A DNA stretch of 64,000 bases from Cylicocyclus nassatus. Taxonomy: Eukaryota > Nematoda > Chromadorea > Rhabditida > Strongylidae. Positions 1 to 10,974 of this stretch are shown in pieces (the stretch's first letter is position 1; each line of letters opens with the position of its first letter). The notes beneath the pieces are model-generated. The model did not search any database. It was not told the DNA's origin and was given only the letters and a program-made list of their open reading frames with translations. A program made the translations under genes and the position numbers. The stretch is taken from assembly GCA_958299035.1 (NCBI GenBank), contig CATQJL010000305.1:62902127-62966126 (forward strand). Direction: 5' to 3'.

Positions 1-92
1 AGAGGGAAACCTGGATACTGGCAAAAGACTTGGTGGGGAGAAATGTTGATTAAATGGTGCATACATATGTACTTATGGAGTACTCTGTTATA

Positions 93-775
93 CAGGGTGA
101 ACCCAAAAGTATGTATACACTGTTTGATCGTTAATATCTCCTTTCCCAAGAAGCCTTTTGCCCAACTTCAGGTACCATTTTGCAGAGCTGGCTTCAGCTT
201 AGATTTGGAGTATGGAGCGAAGCACGGATCGCTGTTCACTGATGTAAGACTACGGTAGGGAATTTCAGCTTATATCGCCATTACGGATTTACCGTGTTTC
301 TGGAAAAATTTCCAAAAAATCTGAAAAGTGGTGTACTAGGGTTTTCAAGCTCGCTGATTTTATTATTCAGGTTTTTACGAGTTTGCAAAGCCTTTAAAAT
401 GGTGTAATAAACGATTTTATGAAGTCTCGTAAAAACAGCTATTGCCGTTTTGCCTGGCATAACTTATGAAGGAAGTGCTGCGGTAAAGTAGAAACTTCAT
501 AATTGGTTTTAGCGACTTGAATTAGTCTAATTTAAAAGTTTTCAGGTTGTTTGGTTTCCTATCTGTGGCGGAATAGGGTCCTCAATGGCCCACAACCCTT
601 CTTGAAGTCTCCACCGTAATCTTACAGTAATGGAGATCGACCGGTGATTCGCACCATACTGTAATTCTAAGGTGAAGCCAGCTCTACGAAATGGTGATTA
701 GAGGTAGACAAAAGACTTCTTGGGAAAAGAGATATCAACGATCAAACAGTGTATACATACTTTTGGGACACCCTG
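93..775. mobile_element. TA-flanked palindromic mini-element (mariner/Tc-like)
   Basis: The ends are inverted repeats starting CAGGGTG, with AAAAGTATGTATACACTG shared close behind, and are flanked on both sides by TA (91-92 and 776-777), the target duplication of Tc1/mariner elements. The two arms match over a long stretch, including the AACGATCAAACAGTGTATAC segment near each end, so the element can fold into a hairpin. No transposase is visible, so it is non-autonomous. Family assignment rests only on ends and TA. Confidence 0.8.
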
Positions 776-3700
776 TATATGATTCCAGCGAAGATAGCAG
801 CAATATCGCTGTAGTATAAGCTCAGATAAGCAGAAATGAGGTAATTTTCCTTCATAACCAAAAAATTTTCCGGCTGTCAGTAGGAATGTTAGTCAAAGAA
901 CGATCAGTGAGGGAGACCTGTTGACAAGGGAATCCCCCTACGTAGGCGTAAGACGAGCTGCTAAATTAGTCAAATCTGCTACGAATAAATCATGTGTATA
1001 TTTAGTAGTAGTCGCTCTCTTAGTCTTGCTCATTAATATTCTATGTACTAATATTTAGTAAACATGATGAGGACAGTCCTTATACCCATCTATTTCTCAT
1101 GATGCAGAATTGTAATTTTTCTAACTCATCCTTTGGCAACAGTTGCAAATAAATACACAGTGCCGACCCTGGCAGTGATTTGTCCTTCTCACATTTCCAA
1201 TCATATGATTCTGGATATCCTTTCCCCCCCCCCCCTATCTTGAGCTATATTTTCGACTACATTCACTTGCGGAAATCCCGCGTCTTTCCCCGACTTTGCG
1301 AGATGACGTCCAAATGTTAGCTCATTTAGTGAAATCCAAACTCTTGGCTACGATTTGAAAAAAATGGAAAAATCTATATGCAAGTGCACCGGTATTGGAC
1401 AACTGGGTATGTAAACGTATAATATTAGAGTATATGTAGGATAATACACACATAATTTCTACTGAAAATCTCAGAGTTTGAAGAATTTGATGTTCACAGC
1501 ATGTGGCAGGGTCCAAATATCTATTCTACCGTACCTTTGCATCCGCGTCCGTGCCCAAAATACCCACTTTGTGGGCGAAAGTCGGTTTTGTCCCTATTTT
1601 TGTAAGTGAGTCGGCATTCTTCCAGGCAGGGCAAAGTCTATATTTGGCAAATATGGGAAGATGGCGCAGGCATGACCGCGAGCAAGAATCTGGAACGATC
1701 TGTAAAATTTTTTGTGTGAAAGGCACCAACCCTATATTTTTGTAAGCTCCGCTGAAGATTTGAAGACAAGGTGCGAAAAATTCAAATGCTTAACCTTACT
1801 AAAGCTTTCATGCCAAATTTCATATTTCATGTGAGATTTGGCATCATTTCAATCTCACATTTCATTTCATTTCTCTCATCTGCCACAGCTTCTGCTATCA
1901 AAACTGCTGAAATGACTTTTCTTACACTGAGAAGCTCCCCTCTTTAGCTTGCCAAAATTGGAATCAGTGAGTGTAATCAGTGGGCATTTGCGCGAAAATT
2001 ACATAATCGTTTTGTACATTACATACGCAAAAACTTGTATTCAATCTTATAACAGTAAAATTTCTCTTCTTGCAGCTTCGAGAATGCTTCCTTATCCATA
2101 CCATTCTAGTACAATGACATCAACCTTTCAAATGATTCTAGCTTTCGTTCATTTTTTTCATTTCTTATTTAAATTGTTCTGTGCTAAGCCCTGTTAGGCC
2201 ATACCAATTTTGTAGTCAAGACTTTTGAAAAATCACATGCCTTCCTGTTCCCTCTTTCATTTTGTAGATACCACTCGAGTCAGCGTTTTTAGGATATTTT
2301 AATTACTCAAACTTTCATAAATTGCTTGAAAGTTCTCATCTTCAGCAGAAACATTCTACTGGAACTTAATCTTCCAGTTATTTTCCATATAAGTTCGTCC
2401 CTTTTCATCTGTTATCAAATCAAAGGATCACATCATGCCAAAGCCATCCTCCGAATTCTGAGCTACTCTTCCGAGCTATTCGACCCATATATCTGAATTG
2501 TAATCCAAGTCTGATTGTCTGATTCCCAAGAGAGCTGGAAAACGCTCAAAAAACACTTCACAACACATGTTATTGCCTCCCAACATATTATTCTCCCATC
2601 TCCTAGCACCTCTTGGACGAATGGCTTAGCAATTTCAAATGCTATATATTCACAAGAATCCATTTACCTACGTCATTGTATCTCATTCTTTGTACGAAGA
2701 TGCCATGATAAATTTGCGAACAAACCTATAAATGCTAGAGAATTTCGCTGTCTTACCCTTAACATTTCGAAAGGCATTTCCCTAACTGATCTACTTACTT
2801 TCTGACGCAATTGGCAAAGGTAATAGTTTTTTCCATGTTTTTTATTCTATTGCAATCTGATGCCCAACAAAGCTCTTTAGTTGCCACCATGTCTTTCATT
2901 TCTTTCTCTGTTGTCAAGATTTGTTCCCACCGTAACTGCTAAAAATCTTTTCCTACTTCAAGCCGAAAGTACGCTAGACCGCTGAAGTACAACTGCATAT
3001 TTATTCACCACATATACAGTCGCTTCATTTCATATGATCATGTGTGCCATTGCACACACAGTCCACTTTGGCGTCCTCATCCTGTATTTGCAATCGCAAA
3101 AACGCAAGAGACTTACCGATTGTTATCGATTACATCAATTTGAGGTGACTAGTAACTAAAAAGGGAAGAAAATGCTAAGAACACCTTGGAAACACTTACC
3201 TGAAGGCTTGTTTCTCCCACGAATCCAGGATGGGGAAGGTGAACTGTGTGCAATGACACACATGATCATATGAAATGAAGCGATTGTAATAGCATGAGAA
3301 AATGTTTACAAATCCCAACACTTTAAAGGCGCCATCCACCCAGATTCTGGAGTTCCATGTTTTGGTTGTTCCGGGAACTTCTTGGGCCCTTGATTTTGAT
3401 ATGTAGTCGAATATTCCGAACCGACAATCCTCAATCCGGGAAAGTCGCGAGCCGATTCTCCGGAACGGTGAGTTGATGGGCGCGCACAGATGGGCGGGCA
3501 TTACTGGAGGGCGCGGTGCCGACTTGAGGTCCTCATGCCTCTTCGCTATCCCGAAACGATTTTCTCGCTTCATAAACGACATTTTTCGCCCGACTTGGGC
3601 ATCGGTTAAAACGGGATCCTACTTTCGCAAGCCAAAAGCTCAAGACCCCTAACTTAGGGTGGCCTCTAGGTTTTATCTGTAAATCTCTGCTAGTGGTTTT

Positions 3701-5142
3701 CGCTCCTTTGTATGTGGTTGATTGAGCTTGGTAGGATGACCATGTAGTACTCCGTTTTGCATGGATCTCAAAAAATTTCTAACTACGACTTGTGGCTCAT
3801 CAAGGTTGTATAGTTTCTCCTCCTTTTACTATTTCTTCAGTTCCTTTTTTGTTGTTGACATACATGTTCGCTGTAGACGATCGTGATTACTAGAGGGACC
3901 CTTATAGGCAAAGTTTCTCAATTTGTGTCTGAGGATCAATTCTGGAAGTTTAGAGTAATGAGTAAAGAATTTCGTTATGTTGAATGTCTGTCCACTTTTT
4001 ATATTACCGAAGAATTCAGATATATTTTTTGAGCTACATTCCCACTTCCCAGCAAAATGCCTTTAGTAACCTTCTGAGGCCAATTATCCCTTTCAGAATC
4101 CCGGGAAAGTTATAAACCTTCATGTGCGAATAAAATTGCTTGGCAATCAGAATGTAGTTTTGTGCGATTGTAAACATCCAATATTCATAAAGCTGTCCAC
4201 GCTTGTTCTACCACTTCCTCTTTTTTTGCAATAATGAAAATTCAATGTTTGTGATGTTTATGCACATTTAAAGTGACGTATGGTTTAAGATAAGTGCATA
4301 CATACTTAATAAGGCACTGCTGCAGTCTCGTTGTTTTGCACGACAGTCTGCTACAGTAACCCAACAAGGCTTGTTGCAGCTCACTGCTTTTCAAAGTCTT
4401 ATTTTTTAGAGCGACATGTTCTTCACTGTAATGGAAATGATGTCGAGCAGTAAAAACTAGGGCATACCAGTTAAAATAGATGTTTCCAATTTTTGGCTTC
4501 TTCAAAATTACCTATTTTCTCTCCAAGATTTTACAGCAGCCACAATGAGTAGTCCTTGATCGTATACTGTTGAAATTAGTTTCATTCTCTTTACGATATT
4601 TTCCCAGAAACTTTTCTCAGCAGATCTCATCAGAATATAATCTTTTGAAATCTGTCAGCATGTCACCCAGGAATTTCCACAACATACATGCGAATTATGC
4701 TCTGTGTCTGAAAATGTGTTGAAAACTTAACATAATTGTGATCGTTCTCTAATTTTTGGGACATATATCCAATTTTTTATTAATGCTGTTCTTTCTTGCA
4801 AAATAAGGCATTCTCTGCTTTCAGTGAAAGTGCAGAACTTTGTGTATCGTAATTCCCGAAGTTGTCAAAACCTGAGAGGGTTTTCCATGAACCCGAAGCA
4901 CCTTATGAGTTGCAGATTTTTTACAGTGAAGTCATTAAGAAAGAACCTTGGATTTCAGACTATTTTTGATTTTTTGAAGTTTTATCGCGAGCGTGAAAGT
5001 TTTTAAGGAATAGCGACACCTGCAACTCCACTTGTCACGTTTGAAAATGTGTGTTCCCTTTGCTCTCACGGATAGGCCCTAATTGCCTTTAGATAAAATT
5101 CTTTGAAGGCACAGACTACGAAAAGAAAGCATCAAGAAATTA
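776..5142. other. Intergenic stretch, no supported gene
   Basis: Only short open frames occur, none with recognisable domains or a splice pattern. It contains a 12-base C run (1224-1235), a foldback at 3017-3287 (listed separately) and, near 3326, a single TTTAAAGGCGCC end resembling the TTAA-type elements at 34 kb without a visible partner. The longest frames (2515-2805 plus, 3196-3582 minus) were not recognised. Confidence 0.6.
3017..3287. repeat. Foldback repeat
   Basis: The arm at 3017-3085 is repeated in inverted orientation at 3225-3287; both hold CGCTTCATTTCATATGATCA. The loop is about 140 bp. No clear target duplication was found, so the outer limits are uncertain. Confidence 0.6.
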
Positions 5143-5853
5143 TTAGGTTGATGCAAAAGTTCTTTCCGCCCATTTTCAAAAATTCATAACTTCCGATTTT
5201 TTCAACCAATTTGGCTGCATTTATTTTTGTATGAGAGAGTAACTCATGCTCTTCATAATGGCATCTTATCTGCTTGCCAATGATCATTTGTTGCATAGAT
5301 AGGAGCGATAGAAGAAAATTGGTCAAAATTTGAATTTTTTGTGGAGGGTCATAAAAAATCGGAAACTTGCAAGAAAAATCGGAGCAGTCAGTATTGTAAG
5401 TTCTTTCACCAGCTCTTTCCAAGAGTGCAAAGTTTGCGTCGATTGAGCTTCTCTATCAAAAGTTATGATTTTCGAGCAAGCAATACAGAAGGGCGATTTT
5501 GATTTATTTTGGCATTTTTCAGGAAAATCATAACTTTTGGTAGAAACGCTCAATCGGCGCAAACTTTGCACTGTTAGAAAGAGCTGGTGAAAAAACCTAC
5601 AATACAGACTGCACCGATTTTTGTTGCATGTTTCCGATTTTTTATGACCCTACACAGAAAATTCGAATTTTGACTAATTTTCTTCTATCGTTCGTATCTA
5701 TGAAATAGATGATCACCAGCAAGCATCTAAGATGTCATTATGAAGAGCATGAGTTACTCTTTCATACAAAAATAAAAGCAGCCAGATTGGTTGAAAAAAT
5801 CGGAGGTTATGAATTTTTGAATATGAGCGGAAAGAACTTTTGCATCAACCTAA
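5143..5853. mobile_element. TA-flanked palindromic mini-element, TTAGGTTGATGC family, copy 1
   Basis: Terminal inverted repeats begin TTAGGTTGATGCAAAAGTTC and are flanked by TA at 5141-5142 and 5854-5855. The interior is also inverted, with arms meeting around 5500, so almost the whole 711 bp is a hairpin. A second member of exactly 711 bp lies at 37757-38467. No transposase is present. TA duplication suggests mobilisation by a Tc1/mariner-type enzyme. Confidence 0.85.
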
Positions 5854-8320
5854 TATTTAGCATAAATAGCGCAGTAATACAATTGACATAACCATAGCTC
5901 GGCAGTGATTGCACTTCCAGCAATGTATATCCCCAAAAATGGAAAGAATGGGAAGTTTTCCAGGAGCAATTGGGCTTGCTAGAACTAGCTTTATGTTATC
6001 ATGATGTCACATAATTTCTTTATAGTACTTCCAGAAGAACACAACGCAACAGAAGCATAAACTGACTTGAAAGCAAATCACCGAGGAAGATTCAAAAGAG
6101 CATTCACTCAATAACGTTTCGTTTTCTTCGCAAACTTCGCATGTGACTGAAATTTCTTGTTGATTGCAAATCTTAAGTGGAAGTTGGTGTTTTGGAGCCG
6201 AAACGTCGCTTGTTCCGGCATCCGACATAGTTTTTGCCTAAATAATAGTGCTGAAAGGTCCTTGTAAAGAAAGTGGGTATCCCTCAGGCATCTGAATATT
6301 CACCACAGTTGCAAAAGAGTTTTGCTTCTATCAAAAGTAGACAATGTATTTGTCCTGATGTCTCTTCTTTGCACTTTGGTAGCGTTGGTACAACTTGTAA
6401 ATTCTGAATGGTCTATCACTATCAACTTCATCTTATTTGAATATATCTTTCAAAATTGCAAACTTGAAATTGCGTACACCATACCTAACAGAAGATTTTA
6501 ACCAACACATATAATGAAGAAATTATAGGGCGATAATGAAAACCTTAAAGGTTCTAACTACCCGCTATTTATCTATTTTGCTGACACATACCCATAAAAT
6601 GGATCGTGTTCCGAAATGCGATAAGAAAATGCCTTGGCAAGTGTTCCGTTAATTTTCTCGCAAATTCTGCTAACTCGTGGGGTGTCAAATAAGTCCAAAG
6701 AAATGAAAATCAACCAAATTAAATTTAAAACTCATATACATATCAACCAAAATCAATATCAATAATCATATACATAATTCAAACAACTCGCTCAGAAACG
6801 CTTTTGAGTTAACAATTTAATGATCGAACTAGCTGGAGATTTCTTCCATTCTAAGCTGCCAATTCAGAGTTGACTCAAGACCGTTTTTGAGCTGTGTTTC
6901 ATGTAAATGGTTGTTGATTTTTGGTTATTGATTATTGGTTGAGATTAATGATTACTGATCGTATTAGCTGGGGATTTCTTCCCTTCTAACCAATTTATTT
7001 CAATGTACAATCTGTGCAATATGCATGCGCTGACGCATTTCTGATGGTAATCCAAGTTTTTAGAATTTTCTTCCCCCAAAGCTTAGTTTTTGTAAAATCT
7101 TTCACTAAAGACTTTACGGATTTGAGATAACCTATTGCGAATTTTGCCCTTATAAAGACGAAACCAGCCGCGGCACCTCAATGCTCTGACAGATAAAGGA
7201 GTTCAAACAAATTTGCTGTTCTTCTTTACTCAAGCTTTCCACCGATCTACATAGCTTTTAAAGCTAATTTTTTCCAAATCAAGTTTTTTCAAGATTGATA
7301 TTCAGTGCTCAACAATGCTGTTCAACGATTCTTCCACAAATAGCTGAGTTCAACTGTAGTTCCCACAAATCTCCTCCGTAAAGAGGTCTCAGCTACGTCA
7401 AACCATTAAGGAATCCCGAGAACCCTTCCAGCGCTTATCATCGTCGGATTATGAATCATTCCTGGAGCTTTTTTTGACATAAGATTGAGCTATCCATGAC
7501 GTGCTCGGAAAATCTTATAAGAATCTATAAGTAACAGCCTCCACGTTAGCTTTGGGAATGGAGACCTCAAAATAGAGCATTTTCTGCACCTTTTACATTT
7601 ATTATACTTTCACACTCTTTTCACTCGTATACGTCGATTCTATCGTACGGAATTCCATGTAAAAACTTTGCATGTATCGAGTAAGGAAGACTTGAAAGTC
7701 AAAAAGATTCAAATGTCAAAGCCTGAGTAAATCTGTAGACCGCTATAACAAAAACATTGAATCTCAATGAACATATTTACGTAAACATTACATTTCGTGC
7801 AATTAGGTCACTTTTTATAAACGTTAATATGTCCATTATATTTGATAAGACCTACACAATAGGCCTCAAAACTGAAAGTAAACACTGCAGAAACGAAAGT
7901 GCGTTTCCGCAAATTTTTCACCAAATAACTAATTGAATAACTTTTTACGGAGTTTTGTGAATTTGAAGGTTGAAAAAGCTTATGTGATTTGCAGGCTTTG
8001 ACGGGAGAAGAATTATATTGTGGTTGTGAAAAGATTAGAACCTTTCTACAGTTCGACTAGTCAATTTAAGCATATGTCGTGGATTGGTAAGGAAGCATCC
8101 TTACCAACGGAATTCTTTATTCATGGACTCCGAATCTACTAAAAACTAGTCATGGCTTTCAGCACATTTTGGGCATTCGAGAAAGATTTTCCATTTGTTC
8201 TCGATTTTCATTTTCGATAACGCTACTCTAACAAAGCTTTGTTCTCCAGTTAGAATCACTTTTGAACTCTAAGGAGACTAAAAAGTCGAAAATGGAGCTT
8301 TGCGTATGATTTATATACCA
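5854..8320. other. Intergenic stretch, no supported gene
   Basis: No convincing exon was seen. At 6690-6990 there is a short imperfect inverted repeat (ATCAATATCAATAATCA against TGATTTTTGGTTATTGATTA) and a direct duplication of an AGCTGG(A/G)GATTTCTTCC block (about 6830 and 6967). The last part belongs to the segment resembling 25.3-25.5 kb. Confidence 0.6.
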
Positions 8321-8618
8321 CTAGATGGCTTGCCCGGCTCCGCCCGGCCCTGTCATTATTTTATTCGTAATCAGCATGCTCGATTACCCCCCTTTACCAA
8401 CTCCCAGCCCCGTAGCTCAAATTTTGCAAAAAAATCGATAAAATCGATATCGATCGATGACGAAAAGTAGCCTATGACACCCGCCGGGGCCCGAACTGTA
8501 TGTGTGCCAAGTTTGGTTCGGATCGGTTCAGAAAAGGAATTTTCTATTCGGAACATACTTACAGACATACAGACATACAGACAGACATACAGACAGACAT
8601 TCAGCTTTATATATAAGA
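8321..8618 (-). mobile_element. Helitron-like element, short form
   Basis: Read on the minus strand it begins TCTTATATATAAAGC, continues through a GTCTGTCTGTATG-rich stretch and a TATCGAT-rich unit, and ends in a GC-rich hairpin (CCGGGCGGAGCCGG) followed by CTAG. It sits between A and T. TC start, 3' hairpin, CTRR end and A|T insertion without target duplication are the standard Helitron signature. The paralogous site near 25473 reads straight through (AGCATCA then TGGTGACG), which fixes both ends. No Rep/helicase is encoded, so it is non-autonomous. Confidence 0.82.
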
Positions 8619-9560
8619 TGGTGACGCATTTGACCATAGTTAATGTCTGTGAGTTCATATAGCTCATATTGCACACATGAATTTCATTCCATCGCTTCCG
8701 ATAGGTCCAAGATTCTACAATACGCAGGGTGTCCCCAAAAAATAGAACTATTTGATTATTGATACCTCCCTTGCTTTCATGTCTTTCGCCGAGCTTAAGG
8801 CACTATTCTGTAGAGCGAGGTTCACTTAGCTAGGTTCATATCTACGATATGCAGCGAATCATCAATCGCTCTTCATTACTGTAGGATTACGGTAGGAAAT
8901 TAGATTTTAAGCCATTGGAGGCCATATTCTGCCTTGGAACAAAACAAAAAGCCAAAAACACTTCTTACACTATGGTAATGGAAGCCGCTGATTTCGATTA
9001 TGCAATTTTCACTCTACTGTGATGCTTCTTTCCAAAGTTAATTTCCAGAATTTGTTAGAAATATTATTACACCGTCAAAATATCTAAAAGCACTTGTAAA
9101 AAAATGTATAGTGGAATCAGCTTGCGTAAAAACCCTAGTAGACGATTTTTCAGATTTTTGGAAAAAATTTTGTCAAATAGCATATTTCACAATGAATCCA
9201 CATGTTAAAGGTTCATACCGTAATCCTACAGTAACGAAAAGCGATCGATGATCCGCTGCAGACTGTAGATCTAAGCTGAACCTCGCTCTATAGAATGGCG
9301 AATCAAACTCGGCGAAAGACCTAAAGCAACGGCCCGCTAAACATTTCCTGAACACGTTTTCCATCGCAAAAGCAATTTGGAGTTGGTTCATATGCAATTT
9401 TGAAAACTTTTGCTGGAACAACGTCTTTTTTTATGAAGAAAACGTTGACTGGATACTTGATGTTTCCAAGCTTAAAACTCCAGTTTCATTTTCACTGCTA
9501 CTGTCAAGCATAAATACTTTCGTCATATGAAAAATCAGAAGGATATCTGAGCACCATGCA
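8619..9560. repeat. Segmental duplication, partner of 25473-25830
   Basis: The stretch TGGTGACGCATTTGA onward and the part from about 9360 (CATATGCAATTTTGAAAAC through AAGCATAAATAC) are repeated at 25473-25830 in the same order. This copy has gained the Helitron at its left edge and the foldback at 8728-9340; the partner lacks both. It looks like old non-coding duplication. Confidence 0.65.
8728..9340. mobile_element. Foldback element with one CAGGGTG end
   Basis: The left end reads CAGGGTGTCCCC, like the element at 93-775. Internally the arm at about 8770-8910 (CGCTCTTCATTACTGTAGGA) is inverted at about 9215-9335. The expected right CAGGGTG end is missing, so the element is probably truncated or decayed. 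It interrupts a duplicated segment whose partner at 25.5 kb is empty. Confidence 0.55.
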
Positions 9561-10974
9561 GCTGTTTTGCTGCAGCCCACGATGCCACCAGCCTTGAAGC
9601 GCTTTCAAAAAAACAGCTTACAGTCACAAAATGTACACCTTTTTAGGAATCATATTTCAAAATGTCTTTATGTCTAATACATTGTTCTCATTGTTAAGGT
9701 GAATAACTACAATTTTTTCCCAAGTTATGGAAACATGTGTGAAGCCCTCGCGTCATGAAACTTAACTTAAACTTTTTCTTTTGGAAATCTCCTTACAATG
9801 ATGAAATCCTGCAAGCTAAGAGCTGCAAAATTGTATTCACATATGACACGCTTCCGCATTGATGATAATCCTGCCTCAGCAATTTTTTTTGGAAGGCATC
9901 CAGTCTCCAATTATATATGATGCAGCCTTCATTATAGAAACCCTCTATTACAAATAGCGATGATTAGAAGCTGTAAACTGAAATTACGTTCCAGTAAATT
10001 GCTGCTAATTATCAATTCGGCCTTCTAATGATTTATGAAATGATAAGATGCACTTATTGTTAATTTTCTCAACTACCTCTGAGTTATTTCTTGATATTTG
10101 ATGTAATGTTAGGATTTTTTGAACCCTACGCTATTCTTCTTTGTTCCCGGGTAAAATCAAATCGCTTAGGTCAAAATTGAAGTTAGATTTTTACCGTGCT
10201 TTTGCGAAATCCATAAAAGCACATCTTGCAGAAACAATTTCCTTCCTTGGCTCATTACACTTGTGAATACTCAACAACATTCGTTTTTTCATGGAAGGCA
10301 TCCTTAAAAGACCTGCAGCAAATAGATGAACATAGGACAAATACCTTTTGGTATACCATATCTATGGTATAACAAAAGGTTTAGTCTAATTTACCGTCCA
10401 TGCACATTAACGAATAGTGTCAAAAATTCAAAGATCTACTATTTCACTACTGTTGTCTTTATAGAGAAATAAAAAGCCCTTTAGCCTCGTTTTTACCAAG
10501 CCATATATTATTGTAAATGGCTGAAAGCTTGGTCCAGATGAAGCTACATGCTTGATTAGACATACTCCTTTTCATTGTTTCATACTCAGACCTCTTGAGC
10601 TAAATAAAGGTACCAATGCTGCAAAAACTGCTAGCTTTTAAATGTTATTACAAGATGTTTATCTGAACTCGTCAAGTGCTAACCTATGAGGAGATTCGCA
10701 TTAAGTAACTGAACAAATGCCGAAATTAGTCTTACTATAGTATTTGGAAGATTTTACAATTCAAAAACTGTCAGAGAAGCTGAATTAAGCAAATTTCTGA
10801 TCGACATAGTCCAGCACTACATCGATAGCCGCCTAGAAGATAACTTCGAGTGAGATAGTTGATATTCTAATAAATACACGCTGAAGCTTCATCGCTTGCA
10901 ACTTTCAACAAAAAAACTTCAGCTATTAGAGCTTTGCAAGATTTCATAGCGTCGCAAAAAATTGCCCTGGCAGT
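9561..10974. other. Intergenic stretch, no supported gene
   Basis: About 9920-10060 resembles 32780-32930 (both with the GGCAGTAATTGC-like and CCTTCTNNTNATT blocks). A short hairpin at 10345-10381 pairs CCTTTTGGTATACCA with TGGTATAACAAAAGG. No gene was recognised. Confidence 0.55.

Noticed and set aside
2515..2805. 96-aa plus-strand frame and its minus-strand shadow
   Set aside because: No domain, no splice signals in frame and no duplicate elsewhere in the window; cannot be told from chance.
8371..8676. Frames with Cys/Val/Leu/Ser repeats (CLYVCLYVC) near several Helitrons
   Set aside because: They translate the GTCTGTCTGTATG microsatellite inside the Helitron-like elements and recur only with those elements.
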